Below are positions 1 to 10,939 of a DNA stretch of 64,000 nt, piece after piece (position 1 is the stretch's first letter; each line of letters opens with the position of its first letter). The translations under genes and the position numbers were made by a program. Origin of the DNA: Ceratorhiza oryzae-sativae (taxonomy: Eukaryota; Basidiomycota; Agaricomycetes; Cantharellales; Ceratobasidiaceae); the NCBI GenBank assembly GCA_030998015.1, contig JARWMV010000019.1, positions 183,866 to 247,865 of the forward strand, in the 5' to 3' direction. The notes under the pieces were generated by a model. It saw nothing but the letters and a program-made list of their open reading frames with translations. It ran no database searches and was not told the origin of the DNA.

Positions 1-245
1 CGAACCTTAGCCACATCTTGTCCAAGTCCCAACTTTTGGTGTCTTGACAACAATATGGGCACTCCACCCTCTTCAGTTTAGTTTGATCCTGGAGGAGTGT
101 TTCCTTGGGGAGGATCAACTTGGGCTGCCAGAAGGGGTGCTTCTTCCTGAATTGGTGAGCTCATGCCACTTAGAAAGGTGGGGTGAGGGAGGTCTGATGG
201 TGTTGAGAAGATGGGGAAGGTGTACTTGTGGGGTTCAATTGTTTC

Positions 246-831
246 TCAGACTATAGCTTCTAGTCTGAGATGGTCTTGGAGGAGGGATAGGTAGTCCTCC
301 TGGTGTTTGTGCAAACGCTCAGTTAAGTATGCGCAGTGGGCCTTGGCTTTGTGAAGTTTTTCACAAGTTTCTTTGTACTTATTTTGGTAATAATGATACC
401 TGTCTTGGAAGTTTTTGATGGTATTTAACAGGTGACAAAGGAGTTGTTGGCCAAGGTTCTCCAGCTTATAGCTGGTTGCAGGGGATGGTGTAGTAGTAGA
501 GGAATTTGTCCTTCTTAGGACAATAAGGGCAGCGTGCTGGGAAGGTGGCTCCATTTGCCTGATGGCAGATTTTGCACTCAGGGGCACCTGGCTCGGTAAC
601 AAAGGCTTGTTGGGCATGTCCAACTCTCTGGGGGCGGACTTTCACAATTACTACTTGGTTAAAATTGATGTGCCCAGCCTCTTCAAGGATACTTTCAACT
701 GAATTGAGGGTGAAGCAGTGGATAGACAGGTGTCTGAACCACCCACACAAACGGCAGTGCTGGTCTTCTGTAAAAGGTTGTGCCACTTGAGGGCTGTGCG
801 TTCCATCAGAGATGTACTTGAGCAAGAGCAA
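246..831 (-). CDS. Zinc-binding plus coiled-coil protein, broken or spliced
   Basis: Two overlapping minus-strand reading frames read as one protein. The upstream frame (831-466) carries paired Cys/His motifs (LCGWFRHLSIHC, CKICH and RCPYCPKK), which look like small zinc-binding knuckles. The downstream frame (623-246) is rich in Lys, Glu, His and Leu (NFQDRYHYYQNKYKETCEKL) and looks like a coiled coil. The switch between frames falls somewhere in 470-620, by a one-base slip or an unseen intron. I do not recognise the family. Its position beside transposon debris suggests it belongs to a repeat element, but that is inference. It could also be the 3' end of a larger gene, since no convincing upstream start was found. 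Confidence 0.35.
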
Positions 832-1580
832 GATAAAAGGAAAAATAGACCCTTTCCCAAGTCTATTGGAATAGGAAGGTGACCTCTGTTGCTCAACTAC
901 TTAAGGGCAATGAGCGACCCCACCTCTTGTTGACAAAAGAGATTAGAGAACCAAGGCTTGTTACAACGTGTGAGGGACCCAACCCTTGGTCAGTGAGCAG
1001 CCATGTCTGTGAAGACCAGTAGCACTTCAACTGATATAGGTATGCAAGGTTTCACAGAGGCACATATAGGGCAATGATGTCTTGTGGCTGTGGATAGGTG
1101 GAGTGGGATTGGGGAAGGCAATGGGGGAGTTATCTCAAGACAACACCAACAGCATTCCAGACGTATCCCAGACAACACTGAGACTTATGATTGTCAAGAA
1201 CTTGACCTGATGTTGACGACGACAAGTCAGGCAACAAGGAAAATAGTAAGTAAAGAAAAGAACTTGTATTCGACAAGAGGTCAAGTTCTTGAGGAGTCCT
1301 CTGCAAACTTGACCTGGTTTATATACATAGTACAAGCCACATCATAACAAACAAGTCCATACAGTGAGTCACAACTGATAAGAGATAGAAGCAGTAGAAG
1401 CAACTGTGGAGCTGTGGAATTTCACATTGGAGTTGAAATACATCTTGGTTATCAGTCCAGAACATCCCCTGAATCACATGACACAGATATACCATAAAAG
1501 GCAGGTATGTTTTGAAGATGGTCTCATAAAATGTAATAAATTGAGAAAATATTGTAGAGTGGATATATGCGTGTCAGTTT
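832..1580. other. Non-coding stretch with a 15 bp inverted repeat
   Basis: I see no credible gene here. The only structure noticed is an inverted repeat: 1194-1208 (TCAAGAACTTGACCT) pairs perfectly with 1278-1292. It may be a subterminal part of a mobile element, possibly the 5' flank of the Plavaka element that follows. Confidence 0.3.
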
Positions 1581-4500
1581 GTGACACTTGTCAACAATGT
1601 GATATGTCACCCAGACTTTGTTCATTTGGATGTTTCTGGGGTTCAGTGGGGTAACCTTGATGACACATTGGCTTCCTATTCATCATCTTCTAGTGGGATT
1701 GTGCACACTATCTTGCAACTGCGCCTCCCTCCTCAAACACCTGCTGCCGCTGTGCTGTACAAGTCAAAACCAGGTCTATATTCTATTCCGATTCCAGTAC
1801 ATCAATCCCGTTCACTACTCCAAGCTGTCCAGACTGCATTTTCAAGAAACGACCCACGCTTTTTTCATTATGAACCTTACAAAGTGCACTGTTGCAGTCC
1901 AGGAGTATCAGAGGATTACAGGACTTAAGGAGAGGTCTATGAATCATCGAGGATGCTTCAGATGCATCATGAGGTGCAGGATATTATTCTAGACAAACTG
2001 TGTAGACTACCATGATGTGTTGCCACCATCATGGTTTTCTCCGATGCAACCCTGCTTGCCGATTTTGGTGGTGCTAAAGCCTGGCCGATTCGCATAAGTT
2101 TTGGTAACTTATCAAAATATGAGCGCTGCAAGCCAGATTTGAATAATCATTTCGAGTTGGGCTTCATGCCTTCTGTAAGTAAACTCATGCAACAGTAACT
2201 TTTTATTTGAGATGTACTGAATACACTCATTCAGTTACCGCCTGATATACAAGATCAAATACGCAAGCTTGAAGGCGGCCGGCCAATACCCAAGGCACTG
2301 CTCATGCACTTACGGCGTGAGCTGTTTCATGAAATGTGGAAATCACTTCTAAACGACGAATTTTTGCAAGCGTGGCGCAGTGGTATTGTGATCAAATGCG
2401 CAGATGGAATCACTCGAAGAGTGTTTCCTCGGATTTTCTCGTATTCTGCAGACTACCCAGAGAAGTAGGGTTTTTATCCCTCGATTAAGTTGTATACTAA
2501 TGAATAGCAGACTGCTCTTAGCTACTCTTCGAGGCATGAAATCACTCCGACCCTGCGCACGGTGCAGTATGCCGAAGTCTGAATTTCGAAACATGGGACT
2601 CCCTAGTGACATGGTTCGACAAGAGCAGCTTAAACGTGCAGACAATTGAGAGAGATACAGCCTTGTGCGTGACGCCAGATCGATTATCTATACAGAGGGC
2701 CGCGCAGTGAATTCCAGGGGGGTTGAGCAACTGCTTCGTCCGCATTCATACGTTCCAACCAACGTAAGTTGTCTATCATACCTATATCAACATGAATAAC
2801 TTGGATTAAACCTTCTGCCATTGCTTGATAGAATGCCTTTTCGCATCGGCTTCGATGCCTCGGCTTTAATATATTCTAGTGTTTGACCGTGGACTTCCTA
2901 CATGAATTCGAGCTCGGAGTATGGAAGTCAGTCTTCCAACATATCCTCAGGATACTTGAATCTACCAATTCAAAGACAGTGGCAACGTTCAACGAGAGGT
3001 TAGTTCCGCTCTTTATTTGTTAAAGTCAATACCTTATCGTAGCTCTCTTGGTAGGTTCCGTCTCGTTCCATCGTTTGGAAACGGAACCATTCACCCGTTC
3101 AGCCAGGACGCGTCGGATCTGACTCGGCCAGCGGCTCGGAACTACGAGGATATCTTACAGGCAAGGATATCAATGAAAGTTCTGGTCATCGTGAACTTGC
3201 TCACACGTTTTTAGTGCATTATACCATTTGTTGAAGGACTCTTGCCGCACCTAATCGAGAACAAAATTCTTACTCTACTGTATGTTCTAGCTCAATGGCA
3301 TGCACTAGCAAAACTCCACGACACACCAGTGTATCGCTGACTGCACTACGTCATACAACAACTCGATTAGGGCATGAGTTACGCGAGTTTCAGGCATATA
3401 CGTCAGAACTCGAGGTATACGAAACTAAGAAAGAGCATGTAGCTCGTCAACAGAGGGCTCGAAAGAACTAGGCCCAGAGCAGCTCTTCACATTAACTCAG
3501 AGGCAGCCGACTTGGATGAGCCTACACCCGATGCTGGCCGACGACGGAATTACTTCACACTCAACACTATCAAGTTTCACGTGTTGGGCGATCATCCGGA
3601 ATCCGTAGAATCCGTAGGACGTCAGATTCGGTTTCTACTCAAACAGTTAGTCGTTCTAAGATCTTTTAAGTCACCTCACTCAGTTTATCAATAGGGAGAG
3701 CTTTTGCATCGACATGACAAGCGGAACTATGCGCGAACGAACGGGAGGAATTATCTTGCCCAAATGGGAAAGATTCAGAGGATCAAAAGTCGGTTGAACA
3801 ACATTCACGATCGCCTTAACACTTCCCAGTGTCCCCCTCCGAGCCTGGATCAATCGGTGCTTTCTGACCCAACCAAAGACTCGGAGAGCCTTCTGGTTCA
3901 TGATTCTGGTCGCTCTCCCTATCAAATCGCACTGTCCCAAAAAAATCCGATAATTGTTCCAATTGGGCTAGATGAAAGCGGCTCTGATCCTGCAGTAAAG
4001 GTAAGTCGATGTTTACACAGCATATATGCGCCATAATCATTCCATCAAATTCTAGGATTTTATCCCTCGGGTTAAAGCGCACCTGCTGGCTCGCATTTCG
4101 GGAGGTCAGTACAAGGACGAACAATCTCATGCTGAATACGAACTTGCTCGGGTTCATTTTCATCACGACAGCATATATTCACACCGGGCCCTCAAAATTC
4201 ACTATACAACCTACGATACACGTCGTGCTCAAGATACAATTAATCCTTCAACCAAAAAGCGGTTTATTATGGTTCCTTCGGACAGCTATGGAATTGGGGA
4301 AATCGGCGCTCATTGGTTCTGGTACGCACGGGTGATCGGTATCTATCATGCCAATTTATCATATAACGGATCACACCCAAAACGAATGGACTTCCTGCGG
4401 GTACGGTGGCTTTCTCGTATGACCGATGTGCCGGGAGGCTGGGACTCGTGCCGACTCGATCAAGTCGGGTACTTTCCCGATTTGGAGGAATCTCACGCGT

Positions 4501-5072
4501 TTGACTTTGTCGACCCGGCCGATGTGATTCATGCAGTTCATTTGGTTCCACGTTTTGTGGGAGGGCAGACTACATGCTACCTTGAATCTATGGAATCACG
4601 TGGGGCAGATATCGACAAAAATAGTGATTGGAAGCACCATTACATTGCAAGGTGAGTCTATCCTCGCCAAAACAATATTTTCCGTGCCTTATTCTCTTGA
4701 ATAATAGGTTTGCCGACCGTGACATGCTGATGCGGTTCAGTGGGATGGCGATAGGTCATATGACCCACTCACTTTCACCCGCGACTGCTGTCGGAGTACC
4801 TTCAGAAATACTCGCCGCAGGTATTAGTTCAGCCTCGTTTACCCCTTGATTGATCTGCTCAGAGTACTAAATGTATCTTGTTATTAGGTTATGAGTACAA
4901 CGAAATCGAAGATCTAAATAATGCTGGAAGTGAGAATGGGGATGAGGCTCATGGGTTGGAGGAAGGAGTAAACGGGGGCGAGGATGATAGTGAGAGTGAC
5001 GGAGATCATTCAGACGCCGATGATAGCGATGGGATGGCTGAGGATGGTGAGGATGAAGATGTGAGCTGGTAA
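1581..5072 (+). pseudogene. Decayed Plavaka-type DDE transposase
   Basis: Conceptual translation across several frames gives a recognisable order of Plavaka-family (CACTA-like, Agaricomycete) transposase motifs: FHYEPYKV (about 1865), a block near 2031-2165 with FSDATLLADFG and FGNLSKYERCKP, then KCADGITRRVFPRIFSYSADYPEK (2395-2464), LLATLRG..RPCARCSMPKS (2511-2590), DFLHEFELGVWKS (2890-2930), a PFSQDASDLTRPAARNYEDIL block (3090-3160), GELLHRHDKRNYARTN (3694-3740) and the C-terminal FVDPADVIHAVHLVPRF (4502-4550) and FADRDMLMRFSG (4710-4745). Small introns with good signals remain, for example 2465-2510 (46 bp, TACTAAT branch site). In-frame stops (such as TAA at 1926-1928 and TGA at 2647-2649) and frame breaks show it is dead. 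The C-terminus (4890-5070) is a very acidic Asp/Glu/Gly tail. Family assignment is from recalled motifs, not a search. Confidence 0.75.
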
Positions 5073-5339
5073 TTGCATGTCGCTGTATCAAATTTGAGAA
5101 TCAATCATACTTCCGGACATTACGTATCCTTGCAGTTTACCAACTAATTCTCACCCTACTTACTAGATACAGTTTACAACACGGCTCATGACTCCAACCA
5201 GGCAACCTCGGATTGCCATATAATGATATTGTGTGAGATTACAGATCCCATGATCATTGTGGACAAGACGGAATGTCATACAATCGATCTTGGCGGTAAG
5301 TGATAGTCAGCTCATTTAGTAAGTGGTCTTAATCGATCA

Positions 5340-6158
5340 AAATGCACTCAAATCGTCCACAAGCATTTGGAGATTTGAAATTGATGAAAAACCTTGCGCC
5401 GATTTGCCGATGGACACCGTTGCGAACGTGGCAGGGCAACTCACACCCACACCCATATTCAACCGCACCATCACATGGATCAAGTCTAGATCCAAGGCAA
5501 AAGCTGTCCGGGCTTGGGCCTTACAGTGGAAGTCCTCTAGGCTTTCGCCCTACGGTCCAACTCATCCTCCCCAAACCGCCCACCTGGAAACTACATCCTA
5601 TACACAACAGGTTCAGAGGCCCCCTGGCCGAGATGAGAGGGCGCGAGCTTCAATGCCGCCTTATCCAGATCATACTTGGCCACTGCTTCTCCGGTTCTTA
5701 CTCGCTCAGGCATCCTTCTTATAACTATGACGACCCCCTAGACCCCTCGTGTCCCTGCGACGGCACCACCCTCTAGACGATCAAATACGTGCTAAGAGAC
5801 TGCCCCATGCACTCGGAATCACGATGGCTACTCCGCAAAGGCTCTCCCTGGGTAGAGATGGCAAAAGTATTTGGCACGATGAAAGGCCTCTGGGCCCTAG
5901 TCGATTTTCTCAAAGACTCTGGCGCTTTCCGCTTCCCCCGTGACCGTCTTGTTAATTAGTTCCCGTTTCTCTCTGTGTTTTGGCTCCTCGTGATCGGTCT
6001 CTGTTCTTAGTACGCCCTCGGGCCGTCTGACCTCTGTCCCCTGTTCCACCCTTTGTGCTCTGTTCTCTGTCTGTTTTGACATGGGTGCTGTCTTGTCGTC
6101 TTATGGCCGGTTCGACCATGTGTTTGTGTAGGTCTATAAATATGTATGCAAAAAAAAA
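5340..6158 (+). mobile_element. 3' end of a non-LTR (LINE-type) retroelement with poly(A)
   Basis: The translated frame contains the motif LGHCFSGSYSLRHPSYNYDD, then a Cys pair (SCPC) and, after one stop, TIKYVLRDCPMHSESRWLL. This C-x-C...H...C ending after an RNase H-like region is typical of the extreme C-terminus of fungal LINE-type reverse transcriptase proteins. About 200 bp after the last coding motif there is an A9 run at 6150-6158, as expected for the 3' end of a reverse-transcribed LINE. The missing upstream portion fits 5' truncation. In-frame stops make it inactive. I could not define a target-site duplication. Confidence 0.6.
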
Positions 6159-6667
6159 GGCACAATCACGTGTCGTAGCATTTCTATTTTATTTTATTTA
6201 GCATTCAATTTTAGCGTGCTACATGATCACAAGGTCAAACTGCACAAGACCGAGTCCAGAGAGAGATGAGTCCAGAGAGCTGGCCACAGGGACCAGTGAC
6301 ACCAGCAAAGGAGAAAGGGAGAAAGAAGAGGAAGAGGGTGTAAACAAGGGGGGGTCAAGAGTGGGCCCAAGGGCAATCACGTGTTGTAGCACCCCTTGCT
6401 CTTGACTGCTCCATCTCTAGCATCACCCCATTGTACAACAGTTGCTGTCCGATTTGGCCATCCAACCTGCAAGTTTGCTTGCATCTTGGTGCCCCAGTCT
6501 CCCTGTTGCTCCACTCCAGGTTCCCCACTCCCTCTGGTTCTGATGGTCTTTATTGTATCAAAATTTCCCCATGTATCTAGTCATGCATCTTCAATATCAA
6601 GTTTTGTTTCCATTCCTGCATGCTTACACATGCACCCAGAGGCTGCCACAGTGCAGTTGAAGGCTAA
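6159..6667. other. Non-coding, CpG-poor, short direct repeat
   Basis: No gene is evident. A direct repeat, CAATCACGTGTCGTAGCA at about 6163-6180, recurs with one C-to-T difference at about 6374-6391, possibly flanking an inserted piece of about 190 bp. From about 6390 rightward CpG becomes very rare. Confidence 0.3.
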
Positions 6668-7098
6668 GATGTCAACCAACCACTATAAAACATACTTGTT
6701 GACCATAGACACCTTATCATCTCCTATCCATGTCCTTCCTTATCATTTTTTTCACCTTTTCAATCTTTACACTTTTGCAAGCTGATTATACTTGGCCAGA
6801 CCTGACCCTGGATGAGATTGAGCACATTACTCTTGTTCAGGTATGGCTGCCTATAAGAATCTATTCAGATAGATAGACCTTGATGTTTTACAATAGAAAG
6901 GGCTCTTTGGCTTGGGGATCCTCAATCAAATCTCCTCATGCAAAACTGGGATACCCCAAGGTGATGATTCAGACCAACTGCCTGCAGATTGGCTTTGCAC
7001 TGCCTTCCACAATGTGATTTCATACAATGCAGCAAGTGGAACTGGTGGACTGGACACCTCACTTCAGTAGGAGACCAACTGCATGGAAAACCGGGGGC
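6668..7098 (+). pseudogene. CpG-depleted partial copy of the peroxidase gene
   Basis: This stretch aligns base for base with 44427-44856, covering the TATA region, exon 1, intron 1 and the start of exon 2 of the haem peroxidase gene. It stops abruptly just before GGGGGCTCA. Most differences are C to T or G to A at sites that are CpG in the intact gene; for example TCGACCGTAGAC becomes TTGACCATAGAC and GACCCGACCCTAGACGAG becomes GACCTGACCCTGGATGAG. This is the mark of 5-methylcytosine deamination or a RIP-like process acting on a duplicated sequence. Frame-disrupting changes also occur, including TGG to TAG. It cannot encode a working enzyme. Confidence 0.85.
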
Positions 7099-8758
7099 TC
7101 AGGAAAAGGTTGTGGGGGTAATAGTGGGCAAATATGCATAATTATCCACCTATGGCAGCTACTGCATTTAAGAATATGCTACACATTAAAGTGAAGTGTA
7201 CACATATATGATGGTGTATGATGAAGTGAAACATACTGAGGTTGAGGGTGTGGGTAGTACAGTAGTTGTGACATTCATCTTCCAACAACAGAGAAATGAG
7301 AATTGCCATGTGAGTGTGGTCAGCCTAACAGGGTGTGCTACATGCAGTTCATCTCAAAGCACAGTAGTGTCAAGTGGTATATATTATTGTACAAGATGTA
7401 ATAAAAGGTGAGGGGGCAAGAGGTGGTATACTTCATGTAGGAAGCAAGAAATGATCATGAACTTGGTGCAGTATCACCTTGCAGGGTCCCACTTTCATCT
7501 ATAAATGCAGTGATTAGCACAGTCAAAGGGTTACACATTGCCCAATAAGTAGTACCTCAAGGACAGGTGCAAGAGTCTTGAATGCCTTAAGTGTTAGTGA
7601 CCTCTAAATGGATGCCTGGCAATATACACACAAGACTTCCTTGCTGGGTCTGTGGTAACCTCAGCACTAGTGAGCCAGGCCAAGCTGCAATGGTTGAAAT
7701 AGAACACAACAGAGGCAGCTTCTTGCTTGAGCCAGTGAACCCCTTCTCATCAGTGCTTCATGCACTCTCTTGCACAGAACCACTTGACACAGATGCCTGT
7801 ATGCACTGCTCAGCAAGTAACATATGATATATGAACCATGGGTAACACTGACTTGATTTGCACTCCTCAGTCACTTCAACACTGCCAGCCTTGCTCCCAG
7901 AGGCATCTGTACCTCTGGGAGCAAGGCTCACATGCCAGTACCATGGCATGATCACTTTCCCTTCACAAGTGGACAACCTTTCCTGACATCTTGATATAGG
8001 CTTCTGAGGTTGCCAGCAGTAAGAGGTTTGAAGGTTTCCTTGTCCTGGAGTGCACCAACAAGGCAAACAGTCTAAGCCTAGCATCCTCATTGAGCTCTTG
8101 GGTGTGATCTAACCAATCCAGTAGGTGTTGTCACTTCCCAGCAGCACAAGTGATTGCTGCTTGTACTCTTGCATGTTTGGTCTTGTTTTGTTCTGTATGA
8201 ACACACTGCATTGTGATTGCCCTCACTATTTTCAAGCACTTTAGGCATGTGGTTTATAAGAACTTCCATTCCATGCTGGCTACTGTGGTTGAATTTGAAT
8301 CAATAGAGCACCAGTCATAGAACTTGGGAGTGAAGTTGAAGGCTTTTTGGGATGACCATTGATGGGGATGGAGGTGGTGGAATCATTGGGTACATGGATG
8401 AACCCAAGGAATTGAGCCAATTCCTGTTGGTGTGACTGAATCAGGTGTGGCAAGGACTTCCACTGAGTGGCTAGCTTGATAGACTGGCTGCTGGCTGGGC
8501 TTGAGCCATGTTTTCTAACAAGACTTTGAACCTGAAATCTGTTGTGGCCAGGTCAGTTCATTGCATGAATGTCAATACAGAGCCACTCACTGCAAGGCAA
8601 TAATGTTGAAAGCATGTGCAATCCAGGACAATAATCCTGGGAGGTGCCCAGAGGTCTGTGCAGTAGGAAGGTCTGCCACATGAAGCTCCAAGGCCTTGAT
8701 TTGTGACATTAGGGACATTGCTATCCTCAATGTCAGAGAAAATAGAAAAAGGTGAAAT
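7099..8758. other. CpG-depleted non-coding repeat debris
   Basis: AT-leaning sequence with almost no CpG and only short accidental open frames. The one clear structure is the perfect hairpin at 7887-7928, listed separately. The base composition matches the mutated peroxidase copy to its left and the mutated LTRs to its right, so it is probably old duplicated DNA that went through the same mutation process. Confidence 0.4.
7887..7928. repeat. Perfect 17 bp stem hairpin
   Basis: The left arm 7887-7903 contains CCTTGCTCCCAGAGG and the right arm 7912-7928 is its exact reverse complement, with an 8-base loop. The perfection of the stem inside an otherwise mutated region is notable. Its role is unknown; it may be part of a fold-back or MITE-like element. 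Confidence 0.7.
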
Positions 8759-9647
8759 TGTTATGGATTACTAACATTTTTCTATTATTTTAGTCTGCTC
8801 TGCCAACCTCAAGCAATGCCTCTGTAATTAATTTGTATATGCCTCAATTGTCCTATTTTGTGTTCCATTGAATAGTACAAATTGTCTGCTCTCTATCACA
8901 TATTTCATTAAGTTTTTTACAGTTAGATCTCAGTGAGATACAGAGGTTGTGATATTTCCTCTTATCAAGAGATATTGATTACAACATTGCACTGCTCATA
9001 TCTTGGCAACTGCTCATGCTATCAAAGTGATCTTATGCTCTATCAATAGTTAATCTTCAGCAGTATCTGCTGCCTGAAGATTGTTGCAATCCACTGGATA
9101 CTTGTGCTGGAATGGCCTGAAGATCATTAGAATCTTACTGGACCATCAATCAAGATCTAATGACTCCAGTGAGTCAGGAGAGCCTTCCAAATTGATCTAG
9201 AAGCTTCTCTGACTCACTTTATGACTCACTGAGATGTAACCTCTATTCATTACATGCATATACTATGATAATATGATCTACAAGCCAATAGCAGGTCTCA
9301 GATGCATCAATGCATTCAATCCACACCCTGTCTTTACTCTATTATCCTATACTGGGCTAGGGTGTACCCCAAGTATAGCAGTACCCTCTTTTGATGATTG
9401 CACTGGCATGTGTGTATCTATTTGGCTCTGGAATGCCCTCCTCAGGGTATCAAAGGACCTCCTCTGAGGCCCTTCCAGACCACCTCTTCTTACTCAACCC
9501 AGACTGGTTATTGGTTGCTTTTTCTTTCTATTTTCTCTCTTGTCTGTGTTTGATTTCTTATATAACTAGTACTGAGGAATAAAGTACCATATTAGTTATA
9601 TACTGTCTGATTCACTGTATCTTATATACAGAGATATATAAGGATAC
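8759..9647 (+). repeat. Truncated LTR remnant, inverted orientation
   Basis: Starting at TGTTATGGATTACTAACATT, this matches the reverse complement of the 1.3 kb LTR seen at 12380-13678 and 25541-26845 and runs until AAGGATAC, where the direct-orientation LTR copy begins. Nearly all CpGs of the younger LTRs are TpG or CpA here. It covers roughly the last two thirds of the LTR. Confidence 0.8.
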
Positions 9648-10939
9648 TGTTATGGGTCAGGGTACACTTGAATATCTAGAGGTTAAGCAAATGTAGTTAT
9701 GTTAGTATACACTAATCATACTCAATACTTCTTAGACTGGAGTAAGAAGGCTCAAAGTAGTTGCAATGTGATCAAGTAACACTCAAGGTAGTCTTAATCT
9801 TTCACAGTGTAAACTGACTAATTTATAAGTATAAAGAGCAAGACTACTATGGTCAGGTTCCCTTAGATATCTTAAATGTAGTTCAGCCCTAGTCACTTGG
9901 ACTAACTGATACTAATCTTAATACTAGACTTAAGCCATAGCTTATAGGATAGATGGTGGGCTGCCTAATGTGTGTACTTCCTCAGCTACAGGTACTTAGA
10001 TTTCCTCTAATAGCTGGTACTTAATGTCACGCTCAATCAGGCAATATTGTATCCTTATATATCTCTGTATATAAGATACAATGAATCAGACAGTATATAC
10101 CTAATATGGTACTTTATTCCTCAGTACTATTTATATGAGAAATCACACACAGACAAGAGAAATAGAAAGATAAAAGAAACCAATAACCAGTCTGGGTTGA
10201 GTAAGAGTAGGAGGGTGTCTGGAGGGGCCTCAGAGGAGGTCCTTTTATACCCTGAGGAGGGCATTCCAGAGCCAAATAGATGCATGCATGCCAGTGCAAT
10301 CATCAAAAGAGGGTACTGCTATACTTGGGGTACACCCTAGCCCAGTATAGGATAAAAGAATAAAGACAGGGTGTGGATCAAAGGCATTGATGCATCTGAG
10401 ACCTGCTATTGGCTTGTAGATCATATTATCATAGTATACACATGTAATGAACAGAGGCTACATCTCAGTGAGTCACAAAATGATTCAGAGAAGCTTCTGG
10501 ATCAATTTGGAAGGCTCTCCTGACTCACTGGAGACATTAGATCTTGATTGATGGTCCAGAAAGATTCTAGTGATCCATGGACCATTCCAGTGCAAGGATC
10601 AGGTGGATTGCAACAATCTTCAGGCAGCAGATACTGCTGAGGATTGGCTATCAATAGAGCATAAGATCACTTTGATAGCATAAGTGGTTGCCAGGATACC
10701 AGCAGTGCAATGTTGTAATCAATATCTCCTGATAAGAGGAAATATTGCAACCTCTGTATCTCTCTGAGATCTTATCGTAAAAACTTAATAGAATATGTGT
10801 TGGAGAGCAGGAAATTTGTACTATTTAATGGAACACAAAGTACTACAATTGAGGCACATACAAATTCAAGTATTTCACAAATTAATTACAGAGGCATTCA
10901 TTGAGGTTGGCAGAGCAGACTAAAATGATAGAAAATGTT
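9648..10939 (-). repeat. Old LTR copy, CpG-depleted, nearly full length
   Basis: Starts TGTTATGGGTCAGGGTACAC, the same terminus as the LTRs of the Ty3 element at 12.4-26.8 kb, and follows that LTR to within about 16 bp of its end, which is lost after GAAAATGTT. It is in the same orientation as those LTRs. The segment matching 26470-26540 shows conversion of essentially every CpG (GGCGCGAGGATCCGG becomes AGTGCAAGGATCAGG). It forms a large inverted repeat with 8759-9647. There is no internal element sequence beside it, so it is a solo or recombined LTR. Confidence 0.85.
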
